DNA of 64,000 bases, taken from positions 62,463,371-62,527,370 of the forward strand of contig CM054060.1 of NCBI GenBank assembly GCA_028641055.1, read 5' to 3'. Below are positions 52,177-62,504 of this stretch, piece after piece. Each line of letters begins with the position of its first letter. Positions within the stretch are counted from its first letter, which is position 1. A program made the position numbers and the translations under genes. The notes beneath the pieces were generated by a model, which saw only the letters and a list, made by a program, of their open reading frames with translations, searched no databases and was not told where the DNA came from. This DNA is from Alopecurus myosuroides. Its lineage: Eukaryota; Streptophyta; Magnoliopsida; Poales; Poaceae.

Positions 52177-53661
52177 TGAAGACCCACAAGTGTAGGGATC
52201 TATCGTAGTTCTTTCGATAAGTAAGAGTGTCGAACCCAACGAGGAGCAAAATATGTTGACAAGTGGTTTTCAGCAAGGTTTCATTAAAAATGTTGCAAGA
52301 CAGTTTCGTACCGATTTTTGTAGTAACAAGTAAATAAAGAACAAATAAATAAAAGCAACCAAGAATAATTGCGGCAAGTGGCCCAATTCTTTTTAGCACA
52401 AACGACAAGCCGGTGGTGTTACTTATGTTGATTAAAACGTTTCTAAGTATACATGAAAATATTTTCAAGTTACTTTATACCGTTGATTAACATTTATTGG
52501 CTTGATAAGTGATGTGTGGGTGAACCAAAGCTACCGCACCATCCTTAATTGGACAAATGCACACTCGTCATTATACCCCTTGTAAGCTTCCACAACTGGA
52601 AGAGTGTAACTAAGATAAATCTAACTACAACCTTAAACTCTCACATCATATGCTCTCCCGTGCAATAGCTTGCGAGTTGGGGTTAGATTCCAATCACTTT
52701 GGCAACTCTACGATAATCTAACTAAATACAGAATGCATGCCGCTGGTCCCATAAGGGTAACGTACCATGTAGTCGACATTCACATGTTACCATTAGAAGA
52801 ACAAAACCATAACTTAAATACCAACTATTAAATATTGCCCAGTATACATGATTACTAGCAACAAGACTTCTCATGTGTCCTTAAGAACTAAATGAACTAT
52901 TCAAGAGACAACATATGAATCATGATCAGATGTGATTTATGGATGAATAACAATATGTTAATCACAATAATTCACCAATAAAACTCAATAGCATCAACTT
53001 CAACAAGGTAATCAACATAGGTAGAGAGATCCCAACAAATAACAAAAGTTACAACCCTAGATGTTAAAGTAGACTGAGGTGGGATGAAGAGTGATCCTGG
53101 TGGTGTAGTGATGGTGATGATGATCCTGATGATTCCGGGTGTGATGACGATGACGACAGTGATGATTTCACCATGCAGAAGGATATATCCCCGGAAGATA
53201 TATGCCCGACGGAGAGCTTTCTTCTCTCTGTCTCCTTTTCGCCCCGATATGGCAGCGAAAAAATAATCTGAAGTGCCCTCCATAAGTTTTAGGTCAGGGG
53301 CGATGTATACACCGGAGGAGAACCGGAGGGGGCTACGGGTGTCCCATGCAGGTCCCCGGCGCGGCCAAGGGGGTCTGGCGAGCCCGCTTGGCAGCCCCCC
53401 TCAGGGAGATTTTTTTTGGCTTGGTGTCTTATTTCATCCTAAAACTGTTCTCTGATTTTTTTCCATGAGTTTTGGGTCACGGAAGTGGGGTCTCGTAACG
53501 GTTTCCTTTTCAAGTTGTTTCCTGGTTGTGACAAATTATTCTAGGAAAATGGAACATGCAAAATAGTAGGGAATAACATTAGTAATGCATCCTAATACGA
53601 AATATATCGATGAATAAGAACATATTATGATATAAAATAGTGATGCAAAATGGACGCGTCA
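52177..53661 (-). mobile_element. Probable solo LTR, minus orientation
   Basis: Read on the minus strand it starts TGACGCGTCCATTTTGCATC and ends near CCTACACTTGTGGGTCTTCA, with TTACTTATCGAAAGAACTAC about 40 bases before the end. Start, end and length (about 1.5 kb) fit a Triticeae Gypsy-type LTR. No primer-binding site or partner LTR is adjacent, and I found no clean 5-bp target-site duplication, so exact ends are uncertain. Confidence 0.6.
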
Positions 53662-54026
53662 CCTCGCAACTGATAAATCACGTACCCCTCCGGCTGCCTC
53701 CTCTGATGGCCCCTCTGGCGCCCTACTTTGACCCCTCTGGCGACCACTCTAGCCCCTCAACAAAGCCGGTGTTTTTGCCTCCTATATCCACGAGAAAGAA
53801 ATGATTCAGAGTCCAATTTCTTCAGAAAAAGAGGATGCAAGGAAGAACGTCGGTTCAATCGACACAATATAATTTCCATTCAACAAAACGTTAGTTTTCC
53901 ATCGGTGTAAGTTGTACTACCACAATACAATTCAGATAAGAAAATACCACAGTTCCTTTCACTCCCTAAAGTTATCATTTGCAGAGCACAATTTTGTATA
54001 CCACATTTAATAACCCAGTCCAGTTC

Positions 54027-54640
54027 ATACTACAAGAGAGTAAGTCCAGGAAAATGATGCTCACTCTCTACATTTAGCAGAGAACAAAGAGCCTTTACTA
54101 CACACATATTGTAGAGCAGAAGTCTAGAAAAATTAACGGAGCACAATTTTGCATACATGAGTTTAATCACTCAATTGCATAGAACAATTATGGAAAATTG
54201 GAGAGAAATCAACACTCAATTGCATAACATAAACCTCAATTTCATGACACGTGAGCTGAAAACGAATGGTATGAAACTTTCAAAAACCGAATTCACACAC
54301 AGTTCAGTTCATACTACGTTTAATCTCCCAGTTCAATTCATACTACAAGAGAGGAAGTTCAGGAAAAAGATGCTCATTCTCTGCATTTATCAGAGGACAA
54401 AGAACCTTTACTACACACATATTGTAGAGCAGACGTCTAGAAAAATTAACTACGCACATTTTTTGTAAAATCGTAGAGCACAATTCTGCATACCACGAGT
54501 TTAATCTCTCAATTGCATAGAACAATCAGGGAAAATTGGAGAGCAAACATCACTCAATTTCATGATATAAACCTCAATTTCACGACACATGAGCTGAAAA
54601 AGAATGGTATGAAACATTCAAAAATTGAATTCACATACAG
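54027..54640. repeat. Tandem duplication of about 315 bp in the left inverted arm
   Basis: Two units (54027-54302 and 54342-54640) share CATACTACAAGAGAG, TACACACATATTGTAGAGCA, CATAGAACAAT and AAAATTGGAGAG. A third, more decayed partial copy lies near 55255-55400. Short frames here carry no motif. Confidence 0.8.
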
Positions 54641-55619
54641 TGGCCGAGAAAAAGTGCAAGGCTATGGGGTAACAGTGGTGGTGGTCGGGAGCAAATGGGA
54701 TAAATATGAATAGCTCCTTCAAAAAAATTAAGTTGGTTTGGGAGGATAGTGCCCCCCCCCCTTGTATCAATGTAGCCCCGCCCACCACAGGCACACACAC
54801 AATCAATCCTAGACACACTCTCATTGCTCAGCTCACAGAACACACCACAACACATCTCTCCTCACACTACTCACACGATAACTCCCATCACCTCACACAA
54901 CTCACAACACAACATATATCACCTCACTCACACCTTCCACTTCTCACGCATTCAACAATCGAGATAATAAAATGAATAAGATCAATGACAAACAATATGA
55001 TCCTTAGTACGAAGGCGGAAAATGCCTGCCACCACTGCTAAGCATCTCAAAAGGCCCGCTCAAAGGAAAATAGCCCGCTGATTGTTGGATCCGTGAGATG
55101 AACGATTCATTGTCTTTATTACGTAGTCCAGTTTCTCTATGTTTGTGTTTATACATATTTCTCTTCTATTATTTTTCCTCGTGTGTACAATGCAATAAAC
55201 ACTTGGGGAATCATATGTCCTAGAGTTGGGAAGAATTGTTGGAAATGTTCCCTAGAGGCAATAGTTCTGTATACCACAAGTAACCACGCAACGGATACAA
55301 CAGTTATGTAAAATTGGAGAGAAAATGTTACTCAGTTGGAAAACTTGCAACTCAATTAAACAAAAGGTAAACTAAGAAACGAATTCACACACAAATTGCC
55401 CGAAGTTTATGCTAGTTTCAACCCAATCGAGGATGTTATGCATGTCGGAGCTTGGGCCATCCACACGTGATGGGTGGGAGATTCGTTCTAGGGATAAAAT
55501 AGGAAGGCTTTGGGGGCAAAGTGGTTCAAAACATTTCAATGGGCTTTTGGACGGGAGGACGGTAGCCCCTTACGTCAACATAGCTCCTCCACTGCACACA
55601 CATAATTAATCCTGAGACA

Positions 55620-56980
55620 CGTGATGTCGAATGTAGTAGTGTGGTCCTTGGCGGGGAGCGGAAGAAGTTGTGCATGCACATGTGCCTTGGGAGAAGTCGG
55701 AAGGATCTCTCTTTGCGCCGCGGGAGGAGGTGAAGGGAACTCTCCTTGCATCGGGGGAGGAGGCAGAGGGAGCTCATCAAACTGGCACACTTGCTTCCAT
55801 GAAGCATTCCCTTAAATATCATATGTAACAAATTTCCAATTTAGTTACAAAAACCGTGAAAACTAGTGTCGTTGTCTGCGACAAAAATTTCAGCACATCC
55901 AAGATATGTATAAAACGCATCCAACATTGGTAAATATCTTAGTATCATATTATCAAATATGGTTGCAACATTTTACTTGTGGGTACATAACAAAAACGAT
56001 AGCCGTCTCCAAGAAAACGTATACAAATTGCCATTTGGTAGCAGGAAGATGTTGGTAATGTACAAAAATAAACAACAAAACTAACATATGGGCCCCATGC
56101 ATCCAATGTTGTAAAAAGCATGTTTGAACAATAAATAAATCTCTTTGTATGATACACCTAGAAATCATTTCAGCATTTTACTTATGGGTACACAACAATA
56201 GTGATACTCGTTTATAGCACTTTGAAACAACTTTTGTAACATAAAAATTTCCAAGAAGAAAGTGACCTCCACCTTTTATTTCTCGTGCCTTTGAAAAGGT
56301 GTGTAATGTGTGTGCACAATGTTGTGCAATGCTACTAGGCAATGACTATGATGTGACCGATAAATAGAAACAACACACATTGGCAGGACTCGCGCCAGGG
56401 ATGCGTGCCAGCACGTAATACTGGCGACCCACATGGAAAGAAAAGAAAAGGCACACTGATACCGCGAGCCGCATGGAAAAATAAGAATAAAATGAATCAT
56501 GCCTGCACAGCTCCCCATCAGCTTGACACGGACGATGACTTCTACCGTTGAGATATTAAATTTTGTTAAAATGATTGCTTGACAAAAGGTGGATAGCCAA
56601 TAACATGCCACTTAAATTAACGAGTCCCGCCTTTGGTGATGGTATGTATGCTAGCTTTAGCAGATTCCGTCTTTTGTGACGTGGTTTTGGCCAAAATAGG
56701 TGCAGTAGTTGCGGGTGTATGAACGTGTGTATGTAATTAATTTCTGTCGGAATCTATGAAACTAATTTAGTTCTTTTATTTCTTGGAAGGGCAGCGAATA
56801 TGATTTCCTTTAATATGACGATACATGCATGGTTGCATTGTTAGAGACCACCCACTTTCCTTTCTTTTTTCTTCGTGTGTACCATAAGATCTATTGCAAA
56901 TATTTGTAAGAGACTAAATTTTATCATCTTCATAAAATCCATCAAGATAAGAACTGTATTTATAACTTTTTCGCCTCGTG
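55620..56980. other. Interior of the inverted-arm element, no gene recognised
   Basis: Open frames of about 70-110 codons occur on both strands (for example minus 56276-56611) but none starts convincingly or shows a known motif. I report nothing here as a gene. Confidence 0.3.
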
Positions 56981-56984
56981 ACGG

Positions 56985-57215
56985 AAAGAGTATTGCTCAA
57001 GATTGGAAGACTTATATCACTAACGCTTAAATACCCTAATCATGAGCTTTCTAAGGATATTATCATTAATAATTTTTATCAAGGCTTCATCATCATGACA
57101 AACAAATGATTGATGTGTCTTCTGTGTGTTCTTTCACAAGTAAGAAGGTTAATGCTAAATGGTATCTTATTAAAAGAAATCAATGCAATCCTGAATATTG
57201 GAAGATTGCGAAACT
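56985..57215 (+). pseudogene. Possible Gypsy (Athila-like) gag remnant
   Basis: The plus strand reads SIAQDWKTYITNA, then stops and shifts, then LHHHDKQMIDVSSVCSFTSK and KVNAKWYLIKRNQCNPEYW. The pattern of IAQ.W, a NNFY/GL-like region, (H)DKQMIDV and FTSKK resembles the retrotransposon gag domain of Athila-type elements. At least four stop codons make it a fossil. Family assignment is tentative. Confidence 0.4.
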
Positions 57216-58839
57216 CTGGCTTACAATAAATATAGCATAAGAACATCTAACAGCGAGACCTAGATGTCAATTTTTAGAAGCATAACTAAGAAGCTATAGA
57301 TGGTAAGATGAACACCAAACCAGTAATTCAAACTATAGTTCAGCGAATCAATGGCTGAAACACAGTATAGCCATGGCTCAATGTTATGGCAACCTAGAGC
57401 ACACCAAGGAAAAGGGAGAAACTTACCTAGAACTTACCTAGGCATAGTCTCTAAGAATCTTCACCGGGCTTCATCAACATTGTCAGCAACACCTTTTTCG
57501 CATCATCGTGTTGGTAACGAACTCCACATAATTGTGTTGATACACAAAGTATAAACAATAATATCACTAACAAATTGATCATGTCTAATGTAAAAAAAAA
57601 GTGATGGTGTCTTAGTTCAGGTGTTGTACATGGAGTAATCCAAAGAACACTATAACCTATATTACTCATGCGACACCATGCATTTGAGAAAAAACCGAGT
57701 AATGAAAATATCATTACTGATTCAGAACGACATCAGTTAATATTAAAATTGAACTGCGTAAATATTTGCTATGTGCTTGTTATAATTGTCAGGAGAGAAT
57801 GCATGGTGTAATTTTATGTTCAGAAGAATCATTTTCATCATCTAGCATCGTAATGCCTTATTCTTATAGGATTTGTCTGTACCAAAGAAAATAATCGTAC
57901 AATTTTCTAAGTTTTAACTTATATGTAGAAATTATTTTTTATGATTAAATGCAAGAAGTGGCTTAATCTACAGAACCATGTATACCGGTAGATCTTCCGT
58001 GGTAGAATTAATGGCCAAATAAAAGTAATCTATCCACACATAGAGAATGACGGTACGATGGTACTAACTGAATGTTTAACAAATAATTGTCTTGTAATTA
58101 TGTGATGGGACAACACATGATAGCTAAATATGTAACAAAGAATATTTTACTAAATGAAATTTGTAATGCACCCCACGTTCAACATCAGAAGTGTTACTAC
58201 AATCTTAAATAAACCCACTAAATCTTATTCCGAGAATGCTAACTCCAAAAAGAAGTATGTTGTTCTTCACAACTATAGGAGACATGATCCCCAAAATGGA
58301 TACTGCATTGTACACTCCATATAAAAAAAGAGAAACATGAAAAAAAAATGCAAACATCAGGAAACTGAAATACACAATAAAGGTTGTGAATTGGTCATCT
58401 CCAGGACCCAACAATCGCCCACCTCAAAGGCGTTCTTCCCTCTGAGCGTGCCTTGCATCCCTAAGACATTCAGCCAATGGGATTATCAATATAATAACAT
58501 CATAAACAAATACTATTCTTTTGAGGACCACGGTAGTAAGGGCCTCATGGCGGTCGGACACGAGAAATCAACACAGTGGCGAGCATGCCAGGCAACCAAC
58601 TTCATTGCGTCATAGATCTCTATGAAGCCGTCCAAGCTAGAGCTGATTCTAATCGCCCATTTCTGAGCGGAAGAGTCTTCGTATTTTGAGGGGTCCTTGG
58701 GAGGATACAGCGGGGCCCGCAACAGAAATGGAGTTGGAGTGAAGATCTAATCCATCCGCGTGTCCTCATGTGCGTGTGCCGCCAGAGGACGGCATGGTGC
58801 AGCATCGGAAATGGAGTCACACTCCGAGCTTCCTACGCG
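57216..58839. other. AT-rich intergenic or transposon interior, nothing recognised
   Basis: No supported coding region. Frames below 95 codons only, without motifs. Confidence 0.3.
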
Positions 58840-59300
58840 TCCCCCCGTGGGTATGATTGATTGTGGGATGAGAGGTGAGATTGGGTTGTGGGGTGAGCAA
58901 TGAGAGTGTCTCTATGAATAATTGTGTGTTTGTGCACCACATTAGATTGATCCTAATTAGTCCCGGCTAGTAGTTTCCTAACTTGGGTGTGTGTTAGCTG
59001 AATCCAATTAGGACTGGTTTGGGGGCGTGTACCTATATTGGTACTAGTAGGTATCCGTGTAGGTATCCGTGTAGGTTTAATGCTGGTGTGTGAGTCGGTT
59101 TGCAATTAGCAGGCCACAGTTGTAGTCACGTCTCTCTTGCGTGTATATAAGCAAGGGTAGACACGTAAGTTTTGTACCGAGAGTATTGAGAGAAATAAAC
59201 AGAAAAATAGACAAGCGCGACACGTGCCCTTGCCAAAACTTTTTCTTGCGCGTGTGTTCATCTAGTTTGATGTGATTGATCCTGTGGGAATCCCAACAAT

Positions 59301-59310
59301 TGGTATCAGA
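59301..59310 (+). other. Copia-type primer-binding site
   Basis: TGGTATCAGA lies two bases after the LTR end CCCAACA at 59298. It is complementary to the 3' end of initiator methionine tRNA, as in most plant Copia and TRIM elements. Confidence 0.75.
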
Positions 59311-60543
59311 CAGAGGTCAACAATTTGAAGCCACACTTGCCCCAGGGAGGCGACTCGAACTAGCGCCTCGGGGCGGGCGATCGTCGTTCGATGGAGCGAC
59401 ACAGAGGAGACGACAGGGATCTGTTGTCGGCAAGGCGGTGTAGGTGGATGATCATTGATGGAGCGGTGGTGTCAAGATGTGCACGGTTTTTTTACGTGAG
59501 TTGTGTCCATGTCCTCATGGAACGTCCTGATTTGCAGCCAGCGTAATTTGGTGCGATGTCGAAGGCGGGCGGTAGTAAATAAAGCTGCCATAAAGCGAGG
59601 AGGTGTGCGACCACTAGAAGGAGAATCTACTGCATGCGAGTACAGATGGTGCGAACCGAGTGCAAGGAAGGGGCCAAGCAATGTCGGTGGCAAAGCATAG
59701 AAGAGCAAAGGAGGCGCATGTTTCCCGCGTGGTCATACTTAGCGTACGAACATAAGCGTCAGGGAGAGTCAAGAGTCAAAGTGTGTGCATGTTTGCACGT
59801 GTGGTCGGTGTCGTATCAGTGAGTAGACGGTGTGTCCGAGTGCTCGTCTCTATGAGAATCCATTGCAGTTGAAGTGTCATGGTCGAGGAACTGTCAAGTG
59901 AGATATCACCATGGACAAAGGCACACAAATACAAGACGGCGATGGCTGTCAGTGCGTCTTAACCAACTCGTCTACATGTCTCGACGAGAGGATCAAGTTC
60001 AAGTATGAGGGGAGCGGTAAACCAGAGAGAGTGAGTCTCTTTTTTATGAGGCCATGTCTCTACATGAGGCTGGAGTGTATGGTGTAGTCCGTGAGGTAGT
60101 CGGCATGTATCACGCTAGGTGGACGGAGTGATCCACGGGTGATGTTTTATCACAAGGTTTCTAGTGTGGCTTGGTAGTCCCGATCATGATTGAGTTGTTC
60201 CGTAAAATTCACCAAGTCAAAATTGGGGAGAGACAATTAGATTTGTCATGGTGCAAGATATAGACAAGACGCAGATTTGTAAAGTGTCAAGATCAGAGAA
60301 GCACGGAATACAAAGAGTCAAGATTAGGGAGAGATTGTTAGGAATAATCTTGCTATAATACGGTGTAGTTAGTTTTGTAGGTGTTGTCAAGTGCTAATGT
60401 GTGTATGTGCCACATTAGATTGATCCTAGTTAGTCCCGGCTAGTAGTTTACTAACTAGGATGCGTGCTAGCTCAATCCAATTAGGACAGGTTTGTGGACG
60501 TGTACGTATATTGGTATTAGTAGGTATCCTTGTAGGTTTATAC

Positions 60544-61143
60544 CATTGAAAAAAATAGCGCGCTATTTCCCGGTTATTAGCACGCTATAGCTTAATTTGA
60601 GGGGCTACGCTATATTTGGCCAAAAGTTGCCGCTACAGAGCTAATGACGTTTTTAGCGCGCTAAATGACGCTAAACTAGGTAACGCTATAGCGCGCTATA
60701 TTATTATAGCATGCAGTAGTCCAAATTGTGTTGTTTTCCTATAGTTTTTTTCTTATACAACATTGCTTGTAGTTAAATAGTTGAACTTGATGCATGTTTC
60801 TTTCATATAATTAAATTTTAGGTAGTGTATGCATGTTTCTTGCCATATGCATATCACACAAAGAGACGTAACAAGCTACCTACAGATTCACATCTCAACT
60901 CGTATTTGTATTTGTGCCATGGACTTGGCCTTGACATTTGAAATGGTTACCTGGTTATGCATGTATTGCTTTTGGACAAATTTTTTAGTGTTGATTAGCC
61001 TAAAATCTTTAATATTTGGGTTATTTTGCACCATTTTTTTCATCACGCTATTTTAAATGTAACTTCGCTATATCCCGCTATATCTTTTATAGCCTCTCGA
61101 GAAGGCCCACGCTATTTTGGATAGCACGCTATTTTTTTCGTTG
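60544..61143. mobile_element. hAT-like non-autonomous element in the Copia LTR
   Basis: A 600-bp insert with a perfect 8-bp target-site duplication GTTTATAC (60536-60543 and 61144-61151). Inverted termini are CATTGAAAAAAATAGCGCGC and CAACGAAAAAAATAGCGTGC read inward. Both ends are rich in the self-complementary motif AGCGCGCT(A). The 8-bp target site points to the hAT superfamily. No transposase; the short plus frame at 60829-61056 has no motif. Confidence 0.8.
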
Positions 61144-61890
61144 GTTTATACTGGTGTGTGAGTCGATCTGCAAGTAGCAGGCCATGGTTGTAGTCACGTC
61201 GCTCTTGCGTTTACATAAGAAAGGGTAGACATGTGAGTTTTGTACCAAGAGCATTCAGAGAAATAAACATAAGAATAAACGAGCGCGACACGTGCCCTTG
61301 GCAAAAAAAAAAGAATCTTGCGCGTGTGCTCATCTAGTCTGATGTGATCGATCCTATGAGGAATCCCAACAACCCCGGTTTCGGACCATTAGATTTTTTA
61401 AAGTTTCGTACCATTAGATTTCCAGTTCATGTGCTATGAAATTGACTTGTGGGTTGTGCAATTGAGTGATGTTTGATCTCCGGTTTGCCAGAATTGTGCT
61501 ATGGAATGGAAAAATGCGTGGTTTGCAGAATTGTGCTCTGCGATTATGGAATATGTGTGCAACTAATTATTTTGGACTTGTGCTCTACAATATGTGTGTA
61601 CTCAATGTTCATTATACATAATTTTTATGTGCTAAATGAAAAGCGGGAACATAATTTTCCTGGACTTCCTCTTCTGTAATCTGAATTGGACGGAATATGT
61701 TATACAAAATTGTTCTTTGCAAAGTGCAAAATGCATGGAGTGAACTGAAATGTGGTCGTTTTCTTCTCGAAATTGTATTGTGGTAGTGCAGTTTACAGCA
61801 CCATACAACTAATATTTTGGTGAACTGGAATTGTATTGTGTGGGCTGAGAGGTGGTCGCTGGAGGAGTCAAAGGAGGGCGTCGAAGGGGT

Positions 61891-62464
61891 TGTCGGATAT
61901 ATACTGAATAGGGGTATAGAAGATGGTAGACAAAAGAGCCGGACTACCAGGGTGGCCTACATGGTAATGGGCTTAGGTCCATTGGGCGGCCCAGTAGTCC
62001 GACGCGCAGAAGCCGGATTCTAGAAGAACCCGGATCACGGCCCGCGCGATCTGGCTTGGAGGAGAAGACGGATTCCTTACTTTCCAAGTTACAAGTTAAA
62101 CGTAGTCTTCTAGGTTTCTGGTTCTGTAAGCCCTAATCCGGCTATTATATAAAGCCGGACGGGAGATAGATTTGATAAGTTCCTTTAGTTCCAAGATTCT
62201 AGGTTCAAGCTTAAGCCTTGCGCAACTCGCCGAGAAGTTCATCCTCGACGAGTAGCTGGATCTATTCCTTTACATTGTAACCTTATTATACGGGCTTTAG
62301 TCCCACATAGTGAGAAGTGCAGGAGTAGGTACGCCGTACTGTCGCGACGTACCGAACCTGGGTAAAATCCCGTGTCCTGTGTTACTACGCTATCCCGTTA
62401 CCCCACGTCTCTACCGTAGTCTCATGGTACCCCAGTCTATGAAAACTACTACGATGTCTCGACA
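61891..62464 (+). repeat. 5' LTR of a Gypsy-type retrotransposon
   Basis: 574 bp from TGTCGGATATATACTG to ATGTCTCGACA, with TG...CA ends and a primer-binding site two bases downstream. It contains a TATA box and a GC-poor leader ending in CCCGTTACCCCACG and TACCGTAGTC-type sequence. The internal region is lost 40 bases after the LTR, where the duplicated CACTA segment begins. Confidence 0.8.
62146..62153 (+). promoter_or_regulatory. TATA box of the LTR
   Basis: TATATAAA inside the LTR about 320 bases before its end, a position expected for the U3 promoter. Confidence 0.5.
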
Positions 62465-62466
62465 GT

Positions 62467-62484
62467 TGGCGCCCACCGTGGGGC
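62467..62484 (+). other. Primer-binding site of the Gypsy-type element
   Basis: TGGCGCCCACCGTGGGGC, a primer-binding sequence familiar from Triticeae Gypsy elements, two bases after the LTR end. Confidence 0.8.
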
Positions 62485-62504
62485 AAACGACGTCAGGCGT
62501 GAAG

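Larger units (their letters stand above)
58921..61371 (+). mobile_element. Small non-autonomous Copia-type retrotransposon (TRIM-like)
   Basis: Two direct LTR copies (about 58921-59298 and 60336-61371) share TTAGTCCCGGCTAGTAGTTT, TATTGGTA and GAGCGCGACACGTGCCCTTG-like phrases and both end ATCCCAACA. TGGTATCAGA follows the left LTR at 59301-59310, the initiator-Met tRNA primer site of Copia elements. A purine-rich tract AGATTAGGGAGAGAT (60321-60335) precedes the right LTR. The interior is only about 1.04 kb and has no gag or pol. The right LTR starts TGTTAGGAATAATC; the left lacks that first segment of about 60 bases, so its 5' end is truncated or rearranged. The right LTR is enlarged by a hAT-like insertion. 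Confidence 0.75.
53715..61888. mobile_element. Large element with long inverted arms (Mutator-like by structure)
   Basis: The left arm (53715-54890) and right arm (58840-58937 continued at 61372-61888) are reverse complements over several hundred bases with moderate divergence. Matching landmarks are GTACTACCACAATACAATT, GCAGAGCACAATTTTGTATA, AAGTCCAGGAAAAT, TACACACATATTGTAGAGCA and ACACTCTCATTGCTCA. Arms this long are characteristic of Mutator-like or foldback elements. The right end abuts the LTR at 61891 and no target-site duplication is resolvable. About 4 kb of interior lacks any transposase I recognise. A Copia-type element sits inside the right arm. Confidence 0.5.

Noticed and set aside
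54706..54975. His/Thr-rich 89-codon plus frame
   Set aside because: It comes from simple CA/CT-rich sequence (CACACAAC, CTCACAC), has a non-coding composition and lies in the inverted arm of a transposable element.
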